Assembly: GCA_013400975.1 (NCBI GenBank)
Contig: WBMZ01008634.1
Span: forward strand, 306,099-370,098
Reading direction: 5' to 3'
DNA from: Atrichornis clamosus
Taxonomy: Eukaryota > Chordata > Aves > Passeriformes > Menuridae
DNA length: 64,000 nucleotides
Shown: positions 51,330-63,550 of the stretch, piece by piece
How the letters are laid out: each line of letters begins with the position of its first letter
How positions within the stretch are numbered: the stretch's first letter is position 1
Made by a program: the position numbers and the translations under genes
The notes under the pieces: generated by a model
The model's database searches: none
Seen by the model: the letters and a program-made list of their open reading frames with translations, nothing else
What the model was told of the DNA's origin: nothing

Positions 51330-54300
51330 ATTAAACACTGTGAATCCTTGTACCCTGAGGGACCACCAGACCTCTTGAACTGCTTCTTCTGCACTTTTCC
51401 ACACTCGTAAAATATTCTCCTGCACTGCTGCACGGGGGTGCTGAGTGTTCCCAATGCAGCTGAGACTCGCCCACCCTCCTGCCACACATTTGCAATAACT
51501 TCATTTATTAGGCCTAAGTATTGAGGCTGAGTGAGAACGTTGCCCCTCTGTGAAGCACCCCACAAGTTTTTGGCATTGAGAAAGTAACTCTTATACTTAA
51601 TTGTGCTGGCAGTATAGTATTGTGAGCCATCTCACCAGTGCTGTGGCATGTGCAATATATATTGTATGTGTTGCAGAAACAGGAGGGATGATGAATGGGT
51701 TATGTGTGCCCTGCTTTCTGCTTCTGTTGATAAGTGACTGATAAAGCTGACAAATAGCTGGATTAAGTAAACAGAGCCTACATAACTCATTCAAAGCGAA
51801 TAACTGTTTACAAATTATCAATTGTTATCTGCACAGTTTTGAGTTAGGAATGATGGATCCCATTCCTGTGTAGAAATAATGGGCCAGTGATGTGTATCAG
51901 GTATGTGAACAGTAAAATTGGCCATCTGACAGTGCTCATCTTCAGGACAGGGACTGGCAAGAAAGAAAAAAAATAAATGTTGTTTGGACCAAGTGCAGCA
52001 ATTTTTGACTCCAGAAAAGAACAGGAATCTGGATACAATAGAGGCATTGGGATTTGGCTCCTAAATACAATCAGAATAATTTTTAGGCTTGTTTAAAAGC
52101 TATTGTAACTAGTTACTACTCAAGGACCAATTTCCATCTCATTCCCATAAGCAGTGTTTGCAGAAAATGTAGAATGTGTATCTTTTTATTAGAACAAGAA
52201 GAAATGCCTGTTAATGTAATACCACTTCATTTCATAATTCATTGTAGGATGAGAATGGGATTTCAGAGCTGCTGATGTTTCAATCTCATGTTTCCTTGTC
52301 TAAAGTAAAAAGAATTATGTCAATGTGTATGAATGATGTCAAGTTAAACTGATTTAGTTCATCAGTGGCTGTGTCATATTTGTAGCATATGTTAAAGGTG
52401 GGGGAGAGCTTGTGCTCAGCTCTCTACGATCAAGTGCTTGCTTTTAATTTAGTGAGTCGTCCCTGCAACATCCTGATAGCAAAACATGGCTTCAGATTCC
52501 TGAGATAACATTGAGTGCCAATTGCACATCAGAGAGAAAATAACTTGGCTCGCAGTAGCCCGGATTGATCCACAAAGAAAGAGGTTATAAGCAGTGCTGG
52601 AAGTGCTGACACATCCAAACGCAGTGATACTCCCAGCACAGCTCTTCGGGAGGAGGAACCTGCGGCTCTCCAGGGTCTGTGGCCGGACCGCTGGCGTTGG
52701 AGCAGAGCTTCCAGCGGGGAATTCAGGGGATGCGTGAGAGCTCCTGGGCCTGGGTGCGCTCCCTCTTGGGGTTTGGCACCCTCTGCTGTCCAGTTTTTGA
52801 ACAAAAAACCCAAAACCCCCCCAGAAATCGGACCCTGCAGGGGACATAAAAGAGCAAATCACTCTTAACTGAGGAATTTTGGTGATTAAGCCCTCTCACT
52901 CTTTCTTGCTGCAGCAAACAGTGAATGTAGAAAACCCAAAAACTATTTTTCTTGCTTCACAGTAGTAATTGCATAATTGCATTGACTCTGTTTCTCATAA
53001 ACAAAGTGACCAAGTCTTGGCTCCTAATCCCACGGTAAGACTTCCTGACCATTCAGCTTGGATGCAAACAAAGCACAAAGGCTCTGGTGCTGGAGGGATC
53101 TCAGATATGCTGAGGGAGGCCTTTTCTGCCTCAGCAAGGTCTCTGCACAATTATCACCGAGTAAAGACAACCCCACCACAGCGGAAAAAAGCGGGTTCAT
53201 ACCTAACATCTGTCATGACTGTTCTTGCTACACGAGCATCTTGTGCTGCAGCTGAGAGTGCTGGAAATTGCGTAGGACACCTTATGCATGTTTTAGCTAT
53301 TTAGTTAAATGTTTATTCACTCTAGGTTTTTTGGAAGCAATTAGCAAATGCTTTCCTTGACAGAGAGACACAAAGCTTCACTCCTGCAACAGAAACATGG
53401 GACACCTGGCTCTGCAAGAAGAGGAATTTAAACATAAAAGCTCTGGAAAACAGGAGGCCTGTTTCTATTGTGTGACTTCCTCCACTGAACACCTCCTATA
53501 TTTGACTGACAAGGGAAAAGAATATTCTGTATAACAGGCATGGAAGCCTGTAAGAAAACAGCCGTTATTTGTTCCTTATGCATTTCGCTTTCTGGATCTG
53601 CACTTGCACACTGTATTCAAGATAAGAAATAGAAATTCATCAACCAGGTCTGCAATGCACACAGTGCCAGAATTCCCTTAACAGGACACCAGAAAACCAA
53701 AGCTGTGCTTCCCAGTAGAGGTCCTTCAATGGCTTTGATTGTTAAATGATTTCGGTTATGTCTTTATGAGTTTTCAGTTATCCATGGCTTCAAGCATGAA
53801 ATCCACGGCAAAAGTAGGACAAAGCACTGTTCTTCTGAGGGCACAGATCCTGACAGGAATTGCTGCGTTCCTTGTTGGGTTGGCTGGAGTTCTGAGTCCG
53901 GTTCCTCTGGTGCTAATCTGGACCCCAGAAGACACCCGCAGTCCACGGCAACCCTCACAAGTGCCCGTGTAGGGCACGAGCCGTGGTTTTGTGCAGGGTG
54001 GGCCGTGCCTCACCCCCTGCCCTGTGTGCCCTGGAGCTGGGGGGTCTCGGGGTACAAGTTCAGCCAGAGACTGCTCTCTGCAGGAGCTGCCTGTGCCTGC
54101 TAGTGTCCCCCACATCTCTAGGGAAAAGTGATTTGGAGAATGCAGCTATAGGGTAAATGGCCACTTGTTTCTCTTATGTTTCACTTCACTCCAGCAGCCT
54201 TGATGCTGCCTCCTTAACAAAGGATTAAATCCTTAAATGGATTTACTAATCAACTGCTTTTCTTTCCATACCCACTCTACTTCTCACATCTTCTTAGACC

Positions 54301-56699
54301 TGGGAGGATCACTAAAGACTCAGAATGCTCATACTCATTTCTATTATAAGTAGAAGAAAATACACTGATTCTAAGAAATTACACTTTTGGAAATAGCTTT
54401 GGTTTTTTTGCTGCAAGAACCATGGTGTTCTAAATAGACTGCAGCTCTTCACATTCAGTCTCAACTGAACATAAAATGGAGGAAGTGCAGAAAGCAGCAC
54501 TGGCATGATTTGCATATAGTCTTTGAAAATAACTATCGGATAGTGGCAACTGAAAACCAGCTTTATATTAGCTCTTGCTGCAACAGTGTTCAACTCAAAG
54601 AAAGAAAACCTGACCTTGTGACAAAATAACCCTCACTCCGGTGTATATCTAAAACAAAAAAAAAGGTATAAGACACTGTTATTTTAAAGAGGACACAGAA
54701 TTAGATAAAAACCCAAGTGGTGCAACAACACTAAATAAAACCCAGAATCCTTTTTGAGATCTCCAGTGAGTGGAAGCCACAGTACCTAGTGCTGCCTGAG
54801 CATAGGGCAGTCTGCTGCTGAGCTATATATTCAACCTCAGATTGGTTTCCCCAAGCATCAGCCAAGACATTGTTTTTATTGATTTATTTTGCTATCTTCC
54901 CACTGCAGTGATAGGATGACAAAAGAACCACCTGTGGGTATCCTAATATATCTAATGCCAGCAGATTTTCAGGTTGAATAAAAACAATAAATCTTTCCAG
55001 GCACAAAGGAGAAACCGTGAGGTAAGTTAATTTGGGAAACTAAAGAGCATGATTTAGGAATATTGGGTTTGTTAGAACGGATCTGACCAGTCCTCCTGGT
55101 TTTCTGTCTTCTCTTCAGAGATAGTTCCTAACAGATGACACAAAAGAACACGAAATAAGCCCCAAAATAGTTAAGTGTTCAGTGACACTTCAAGGGACTG
55201 GCCTGCTTTCTGACAGTGCAGCAATAGTTGTGCTACACCAGTGAGAAAGAGGGCTGATTCTCACTGTATTATGCATATTACAAGTGCTCCAAAAATTACG
55301 TGGCATTTCCCAAGGAACCCAGGCACAATACAGGTGCTTGTGGCTGTGCAGATCACTGCATCTCTTGTGGGACACAGCCTGTATTTTCCCTACAGCAGTA
55401 CAGTCAGATTTGTTGTACAACTTCCTCTTAAATTAAGGGAGAAAATGAATAAACATGTAAACCTGTTCAGCTGCTTAATATATTCACAAATCAAGGCTAA
55501 AACAGTAGTTAGTCAAAGGTGGTGTAGAGTCTAGCATGCCAGAAAACAAAGTTCTCTTTCTCTGCTGTTCTTCCAATGGGTTTTCCTGTTTCCTCACTTC
55601 CATAACAGGCTGAGTTTGTGGCATGCTCCTGAAATGCACATAAAGCCTTCATGCTGACACAAGGCTCTTAGGTCCTAATCTATTTCAAACCAGTAATTTT
55701 ACACTCTCTTGAGCTTTCTGCTACTGAAAGCTTCCAGAGTAACACGCTTCTGAGACTGCACTACTCTTCTTTCCCCTAAACAGGTCCAGCATGGATGGGT
55801 CCAACAGCAGTGGAAGTTCCCTACAAGTGCTGCTTTGCTGATAAATCTTAGCCCTGACCCATTCTTTGCAGTGCATCTGGAAAGGTTAGTTTTTGCTTTA
55901 TACCGATTTCAACTCCTGGTTTCTGCATCATATTTGTCCAAATTTTGATTTTGACCATGGGAATCTAGGCAATTTTATTTATTCTGATCTCAGATTTTTG
56001 ATAACTTTACTACAAAATGATATATACATGAGCAGTGCTATGTATGTAGCTCAACAATGCAGTTTTGAATTGTCTGGCAAATTGTCTAATATATTTACAT
56101 TCATTTAGATTGCTTAAAGGAGCATAAATAAAGGCTCAATATATCTGCCCTTAAAATCCCAAATAATATTGGTAATGGTTGCCTCTGTAAAGTCCAGACA
56201 GTAATACACACATGCCAAACTCAGACTTGCACCCTTCTCAGACACAGGGAAAAAAAATCAAATTGAAGTGAAGGTATAAGAGCTCAGGAGATATTTCAAA
56301 GGAAGCCAATAAAAGAGAAAAGCTAGAAACTGACACTCACCAATAACAGGATTCTTAAACCCTCAAATTCGATAAACCCACAAACCAAAATAAATTAAGC
56401 AGGCTCTGTCACTTCAGGACATCATGCTATGGGATTTTAACAAGATTCATGGGTATTAAAAAGTAATGGCATAAATTGGTTATTTAAAGTCAGCATTGAT
56501 TTGTTGCCAGATTCTGCATATCAACAATTGCACTTGAGTGTCCATTTACTTTGCTCAGAAATAAATATTCCTGCCCAGCTGCATGTGCTAGTTGGAAGAG
56601 AATCAGTTTTCACCACTGGCAAAGGGACAGGTTGTTATCTCAAGCCACATGGTTCATTGATTTATCCGTGGTGGAGTAAATACAAAAATTTATAGGAAT

Positions 56700-57420
56700 G
56701 CTGTCAAAATCATTTATTTAAAAGCTTTTTTTGGAAGAAGAATGATAACACATTCCCAGGTAAGAATGTGAGAGGCTTTCTGAGTTTTGGACTTATTAAC
56801 TGGTTGAGGTAAATTATCTCCATTTGATGTTTCTAGCTGGCAGAGTTAATTTATTTGTACAAAAGTATTTAATGATGCAGGGAGATTGTTATTGGTGGTT
56901 TAATTATTGTTTTGATCAGAGCTTCTGTATGGGTGGTAGTACTCCTAATAAGATAATCATACTTTTTCATCTGTTAATGAGTCTTTGGAGTATTCCCAAC
57001 ACAGTTTTAAGTCTTAGTTGTTTTCCCGCTCTTGGTTTAATTTCTGTGTTTCATTTGGCTTGCATAATGAAACAAGATGGGCTGCTTTACTGCTGTTTAT
57101 AATAGGTCTTCCTAATATGGTTTTCTGTGCTTGGGCTGATCGGGATTTTGCAGAACTACATAAACATTTCTAATCTTGAGTGCAAAAATCACTTTGCCTG
57201 TAAATTGCAACCAGTAAATTGGGTTTTTGTTCTTGGGTAAATTATAATACTGGTTTTGCACAATCTCTTTGTGGTATCTAAACTTTATCGCTAAAAAGTA
57301 TGTTGTCTGTCTTTCTTTTCCACCTATATCTTTAGAAAAAACTCCAAAGTATTCCCTGTATCTCCTCCTGCAAGTACTCGCTAATCAGTTGGTGAGAACA
57401 TAGTCAAATACTGCAAAATA
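56700..57420. promoter_or_regulatory. Candidate conserved non-coding element
   Basis: This is a long AT-rich, non-repetitive block with many homeodomain-type cores (TTAATT, TAATTA, ATAATC) and GATA/forkhead-like cores (AGATAA, ATAAACA). A TAATTA lies near 56900 and a CTACATAAACA near 57155. It encodes a 92-codon plus-strand frame that resembles nothing. The enhancer reading rests on sequence texture only. Confidence 0.22.
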
Positions 57421-60400
57421 CTGACAATATGGGCAGCATTTGAAAGTTAACACTAGGAAGGGTATGGCCTCACTGAAGTGCAGGGTACTTCAATACTGGG
57501 TGTTGATGTAAACCATCTTGTACAGGTGTTGAGCTCAATTGTATGAGAAGCTGGGAAGTGGATGGGAATGTTAAGAGGAGAACCATAAAAGAGAAAAGTT
57601 AATATCATGTAAACAGAGGAGCTTTGCTTTTCTCTAAAGATGACTATTCCGGCTCTCATAGTATCTTCTTTACGGAGTCTTTATATACACAACTTTTCCC
57701 AGTTTTGGGACCATTCTTGCTTTCCCTCTGTTTCATTTTTTATTCTGAGTTTATTGGACCTGGCTCTACTTGTTTTGCAGTCACCTTGGTGCTGTTGCAG
57801 TCATGTGCACACAGAGATAGCCCACACTGCAGAGCTATAAGAGCCATGGGGGACGTGAAGAAGCAAGTGGTGCCTGAATGTTCATGCGCTCTGCCTGCCA
57901 CGGGCACAAACAATATTTTGGTCCTCTTTGTTAGCTGGGCAGGTGCCTACTACAGAAATTGTACTGGAAGAAGGTGACAGCAAATTCCTTCTTCTCCTCT
58001 GCAACTTTCTCATCCTCACTGATGTCATGGAAAAAAGAAATGTTCTTAGGTAGTGCTTAAGAGGAGTGCTCCCAGTCCAGCTTTACCTTCAGAGCTGGGT
58101 GATGGCTTTTTGTTAGGTCCTTGTTGGAGTCTCTTTGGGACTGTTTCACTGTTTCTTATGTGATGGGGTGTTTCACTTGTGCCATCTCACAGAGCTTCCA
58201 GAGGCAGCCGATGGACAGAGACCTAGTAACTTTTTGGAGATTAGATACCAAAAGAGAAAACGAAAGAGAGGACTGGCAGGGACTAGATTAGAGAGGAATA
58301 GAGCTTCTTGTATTTTTATCAGGTATCACGAATCTTCAGTTAGCAGCAATTTCCTAAGGTACACAGTGAGCTGGGGAAAGGGCATCAACCACATCTGCCT
58401 TATAAGTAAGTTGGGAAAATTGCAAGATGACTCACAGTTTCATTCCCCATGTCTCCCAGGCTTTAGCCTGAGAAGTTTTTCCCTCTCTGTTGTGACCTGT
58501 ATAATGTGCCTGACACACGCAAAGTCTTGAATTGTGTTAACTGTGTAAAAATGATTAAGATTTTCATAGTATGGCAAGTATCCTAATATCTTAATTATTA
58601 ACACATGAATCAGCTAACACTGGACCTCATATATAGGGAGCTGTTGCAAAAGTACAGATTAAAGCAAAGCCTCTCTGTAAAGCTAAGTCTAAATAGACTA
58701 AACAAAGGGCAGGGGAAAATTACACATGTAAAATGAACAGCATCATGGCTGGTAAAAATCAAGTTTCTTCCACAAATTTGTTTTTCTTACAATGTTGGGA
58801 ATTAATCTGTAATGTAAAATAAACCAAACAACCCAAGTGAGGTACAATAAACCCTAATAGGAAATAATAAAATTGCATGTACAGCAGTCAGGAGAAATGA
58901 GAGAGATGCAAAAATGCAGGTGGAAAAAGCAGTCAAGCATAAAAGAGCATGCTCAGAAGCTGAAGGGAGAGAAGTGGAAGATGGGTGTCCCATGCTGCAG
59001 GGACCAGTTCACAGATGATTTCTGCTGCTTCTGCCAACTGAAGGTCTACCTTAAAGGCCCTGTAGCCTTTTTTCTTCTTGTTACTTACTTAAAATGAGTG
59101 AAAAAGGAGTTACATGGGTCCTGAAGCCTTCTTGTGCCAAATCTGGAGTCTCAAAACCAGAAAGCAGGCAGTTGGGGAAGGAAGGTATGGAGCAAAGCAC
59201 TTGGATCTCAGTTTCTTTCCTCCATCCCACAGCTGAACCTGATCAAGCATATCTGCATGCCAATGAAATGTCGTTGAAAGAGAGCTGTCTCTAATGTTTG
59301 AAACAAAGGAAAGTGTTGCCTCAATAACTATTAACATCCCCACGCCATAAGCTGCTGGCACATCTGGCACCTGCTGCTAACGGCAGGAGCATCCTTAACA
59401 AGGCCACTGAAGGAGATGGATGGTCTGAATTGCACTGCCTTGTGTGCCTTCAGCACAGTTGTGCAACAGTAAAGGGAAGAGGACTCTTCCCTTGTGTGTG
59501 TATTAAGGTTCCTTTGAGGGTGAACTGATTGTCTTTTGCAGGGCTGTCAGCTGAGCCTTTCAGCAGCTTTAAAACTGACATAATTTTCAGTCTAACCAAA
59601 GCCTGAAAACAGGAAGAGCAAAGCAGAAGTCCAGGGATGTCACTCAGGCACCTACGAGAGGTTATCTTCTGGGTTGGAGTTAGTCTGATTCACTGGCCAC
59701 AGAAATGGCAGCTGCAAATACTTCATTGTATGTCTCTGGTTATTATCCCAGAAGTACGAGCTGTGGAGAGCGCTGAAGGTTAAAAAGTCCTTAGCAAATG
59801 TTCTTTAACACTGTAGTAAATACTGTACATTTTGGAAGCAGACATGCAGTTCTAAGCTAACAGCTAAACATCAACAGTGTTTGCTGAGCAAGTCCCTAGA
59901 GTTATGGAAAACTTCATGAGTTCAAACCACTGTGTTGAGCTCCCTATGAAGGGTCAGTCTAAGTTGGCTTGGTCTCAGCTTCCCTTTGGGCATCCTGGGC
60001 AATGTTGATTTGCCCTGCAGCTCTTGTAAGGGCCCTGTTTCCTCCACATACACCACTTTTTGCCCCATCAAGGGGTTGGGTTGCCACTTAAGGTCACAAG
60101 GGGTCCAAAGATTTCAGAAGCACTCTTGGATTCCCTATGTAAGACACAAATAGTAATTCCAGTAAGACCAATATACGTTGCTCATGTGTCTCACAATCAT
60201 TACTCACTTAACCAAATCTATTCCATAAGTAGGGACAAAAAGTTTTAACCAACTTATAACTAATTTGAATTAATATATCCGTAACTCAAAGCAAGCTCCT
60301 CTTCGTTTTGCTCCCACAGACACAGTGTTCCTGTAAATTAATTATACCCACTTCACTGAAGGGGAATGCTCTGTTCCATGAGTTTCATTTGAGTACAAGC

Positions 60401-61289
60401 ACAGAACTGCAAACCCACACCAGTCCTGTTCTCAGTGCAGGGATGTACGGTGTGAGCCTGCTGTCTGTGCATGAAAAAGTTCAGTGGAGTCAGAAGGACT
60501 TCTTGGCACTTGCAGTCTATAGGAGTGTGGTCCTAATTAATGTGGCAAAACAAAGGCAAGCTGAATGTTTCACTGAAAGGAGCAGAAAGCCCTCTTTAGA
60601 GAAACCGGCTGGTACTTAAACCTGGGTACTGATTATCTAATGCTGTTCACACGGCTTGAACACTTAACACTTCAAAACAGGTTTTCCTTAATATAAGAGA
60701 ATGACAGAAGGAAAAGTTGGTGTGGTGCTAACAATACATGTGACTTATTGCTTCAAGTACTGAGAATTTAGGGAAAATTTAGAATTCCTAATTAATCATT
60801 TAATGTAAACAAGGAAAATAAGTTTTTAATGATTAGGAGGTTCCCGAAAGACATGTGGCTTATTTTGCGTGAAGCATTCCAGCTTAATTCTGTAGGAGAA
60901 ATGGCCTGCACAGTCTGCACCAAAACCAAAAGAAGTGCCAAAACATAGATGTTGTAGGGAAACAGGTGAACCATCTTGGAGATTAGTGTGTTGCCAGGGA
61001 TAGCTTTGGTTGAAGAAATGGGACATCCTGAGAAATTTGTAGGTGGCCTGAAGCTGTGAAGTTTCACAGAAGCTTGGGAGCAGGCTGTTTTACAGGAATA
61101 GCATTTGCCACCTTCCTGACATGGCCAAAGGTGTGGACAGGTTGCATAGAGAGTGAGCTGCGGAAAAAGGGGAAACTTCTGAGCAACCTGGATGTAAATA
61201 TCTTTAAAATAGGACAAGATCCATATTTTTAAGGCATAGAATCTTAAATTGCTCTAGCACAATTCATCTATTGCCTGGAGTACCAGAAA

Positions 61290-61835
61290 TGGGTTGGACT
61301 ACAATAACAAGAAGTCATGCACTTAAAGATTAATTAGAATAACTGCAAGTAAGCTCAGAGGTTCATCAAATGTGAGATTACAAGAGGAGAAATCCAGGTA
61401 CATTATTGGTTGTAGGATAACTGCGATGCCGCTGTAATGTGGTCTTAAAAATGCTAATGTATTCTGGGATGCAGTGAGTGAGGTATTTTCAGTAGACAGC
61501 GAGGTATTAATATCATGGTACAAGGCAGTTGTTAAGACCTTGTTTAGAACAGTGCACACAGGGTAGAAGGTAAAAAAGGACGCTGGAGGAGTGGAAAACC
61601 TATTTGGAGAGAAGATTAAAAGCAAAGCAGAAAGACTGAGAATGGATGATCTAATTGCTATTTATAGGGGCATTTTAGGTAAATATCAGAGAGGCAAAGT
61701 TATTTAATTTGAAGGGAAAAATGGTAAAGAACAAATGGCTATAAACTGGTAGTGAATATATTTACACTGGGAATTAGAAAATTCCCAGTTTCAGTTGAGT
61801 GAATGCTAGAAAAGCCTTGAAGATAGAAGCAAGGC
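61290..61835 (+). mobile_element. Old CR1-type LINE fragment, 3' part of ORF2
   Basis: About 545 bases follow, in order, the C-terminal part of the reverse-transcriptase ORF of an old CR1-type LINE known from turtles, crocodilians and birds. Matching blocks include ATTCTGGGATGCAGTGAG near 61460, GAGGTATTTTCAGTAGACAG near 61480, GTTGTTAAGACCTTGTTTAG near 61529, GAACAAATGGCTATAAACTGG near 61730 and a following GGAATTAGAAAATTC block. The orientation is plus. The reading frame is broken by stops and indels, so this is a dead remnant. It ends only about 600 bases before the dense CpG island. Identification is from remembered consensus. Confidence 0.72.
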
Positions 61836-62429
61836 ACCTTGGCTGTCTGAAGGCAGCTTAGTTATCTAGTTCATCCTCCAAACTGGATAATAAAATGGTG
61901 CTGGGTTTCCTGCAAATTTCCATTCCTGCAAAGGGGATATAAGGAGATTTAATCCCCGTGTGATGAAATGTGTATTTGCGGTGTGTTAGCCCCGTGCTTC
62001 AGGAGGTTTGGTAACTTGATAGAAGGTCCAGAAAGATTCAGCTTCCTTTCCGTGTCTTTTTAACCTCCAAATCACCAGAGACGACACAAAGTTAATGTAT
62101 CATGGAGCTGGCCAGGCGAAGGTTCTGTAAACAGCTGTCCTTCTGTGACTGACGATTAATCGGCCATAGAAGTCAGCGTGCAGTGGCAAAACGGATCGCT
62201 TAGATATTTCACGGATCAGACTGGTGTGGATCACGTTTCTTTACTCAGTTTATGCACCAAGGGCTCATTTCCAGGATCGCCCGAGCATCTGAAAGGGAGT
62301 GTTTCTTGCTCTTGCCGGACTGAGAAGTTTGTGATACCTGACTTTTGCGGTTTTCTTCCTGTTGCACTCTAGTTTGGGGCTTTTGTAGAACAAGTCCTCA
62401 GTTTCGTAGAGGCTGTGCTTTGATGAGGG
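61836..62429. other. CpG-island shore, no gene recognised
   Basis: CpG dinucleotides, nearly absent to the left, begin to appear from about 62050 (for example around 62077, 62116, 62152 and 62190-62215) and rise toward the dense island. The sequence is not repetitive and shows no exon. It is probably the proximal flank or the first part of a transcribed region of the gene at the right edge. Confidence 0.55.
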
Positions 62430-63406
62430 GGTGGCTGCCGTGCCTGGCGGTGGACGCGGAGATGTTCCGGGAGACTGGCGGAGACAAGCTGTCTGGCCGG
62501 GCTGGCCCGGGGCTGCCTGGAGCGCCGCTCGGTTATGCAGCCGGTGTCTGCTGGGACTCAATTAGGCGGTGCGGCAGCAGTTTCGTTTGCGTAGTTAATT
62601 GCACGGTGCCGGGCCGGGAGCGCTCGGCGGGGCCCTGCGGATCGGCATGGCGAGACCCCCCTCTAGCGGAGGGCCCGGGCTTCGCCCGCCCCTCGGCGGG
62701 AACGGGAGCGGGAGCGGCAGGGCAGCCGCGCCGGGAAACGGAACCGCGGGGAAGAAGCGCTCCGGCCCCGCGGGGCCCGTCCTTGGGCAGCGCCGCGGCC
62801 GCTGAGAGCCCCGGGGCGGCTCCTGCCGGGTGCGGGCCCCGCTGTCCCGGGCGGCGGGCGCGCTGTGCTCCCTGCCGAGTGCGAGGGAAAACGTCGCCGC
62901 TTTTTTCACTTCCAGTCAGTGGGAAACGGAGGTTTCTCATTCTCGTGGAGATCAACATCCCGCCTACCAGAGAGGCCGGGTACGTTCTGCCTGGCATCGC
63001 ACCGCATCGCTCAGGACTAATCGAAGCCCGGCGCGTCTCCGCGGTGCCGCCGCACGCAGACCGGTGTGTGCGATCTGCCCGCTGGATGCGTAATGAGCAA
63101 GTTCATGGTTCCATTCGTTCTTCCTGCCCGCTGTTCCGGCACTGCCGCTCTGTTTATTTGTTGGCACTTCTCTGCTCCAGAGACAAACCTTTACAGCTCA
63201 CTCGATCCGCCAGCTCTTCCCCTCAGAACACTCATTTCGAGTCGCTAGCAACTGGTGTCCAGCACAACGCGAGGGCACGTACGCACGGATAAGCCCCGGT
63301 GCCCGCGGGATGGGCGAGCCGGCCGAGAGCCCGCGGCCCGGGAGCGCGTCCCTCCCGGCGGCGAGCGGACCGGAGCGCGGCCGCAGCGCTCCCGCCGCCG
63401 TCTCGC

Positions 63407-63422
63407 GCCGCCGCCGCCGCCG
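63407..63422 (+). repeat. Short GCC trinucleotide repeat, 5 units
   Basis: Five GCC units plus one G lie within the CpG island. Short GCC/CGG tracts are frequent in vertebrate 5' untranslated regions and first exons, which supports a nearby transcription start. A similar GCGGCGGCGGC stretch is at 63982-63992. Confidence 0.85.
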
Positions 63423-63541
63423 GGCGGATGCGCTCCCGGGAAGCGCAAAGGCTTTTTCGCGCTCGGCTCCCGCTGTCCCCCGCCGCCGTTCGCCACGGCT
63501 GACCGGCGGGCTAGTTGCCGGCTACCGCCTCGGTGCGGATC

Positions 63542-63550
63542 GGGGCGGGG
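63542..63550 (+). promoter_or_regulatory. GC box (SP/KLF site)
   Basis: GGGGCGGGG is a perfect SP1/KLF recognition sequence inside the CpG island. Further copies are GGGGCGGG at 63809-63816 and CCCCGCCCC at 63964-63972. These sites are typical of TATA-less CpG-island promoters. Confidence 0.6.

Larger units (their letters stand above)
44630..61289. other. Non-coding DNA with candidate regulatory blocks, no gene recognised
   Basis: No supportable exon occurs in this stretch. A run of 13 A lies at 45685-45697. A perfect 17-base tandem duplication lies at 51296-51329. Blocks at 49590-50210 and 56700-57420 have the look of conserved non-coding elements and are listed separately. A minus-strand frame at 51209-51565 contains a phrase loosely like a retroviral zinc knuckle but lacks the required residues. 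Frames in the GC-richer piece 52560-52860 overlap on three frames and look like chance. Confidence 0.5.

Noticed and set aside
51209..51565. Minus-strand frame with a CGKVQKKQFKRSG phrase that recalls a retroviral zinc knuckle
   Set aside because: The spaced Cys-His-Cys residues of a CCHC knuckle are missing, and no retroviral context or LTR is nearby.
57455..57495. GTATGGCCTCACTGAAGTGC, resembling antisense CR1 coding sequence
   Set aside because: The similarity covers only about 30 bases, without the neighbouring CR1 blocks, so chance cannot be excluded.
62345..63292. Longest open frame in the window, 315 codons, plus strand
   Set aside because: Its left end is a TTG, not an ATG. It lies in GC-rich DNA where stop codons are rare, overlaps long frames on the other strand and contains no recognisable domain.
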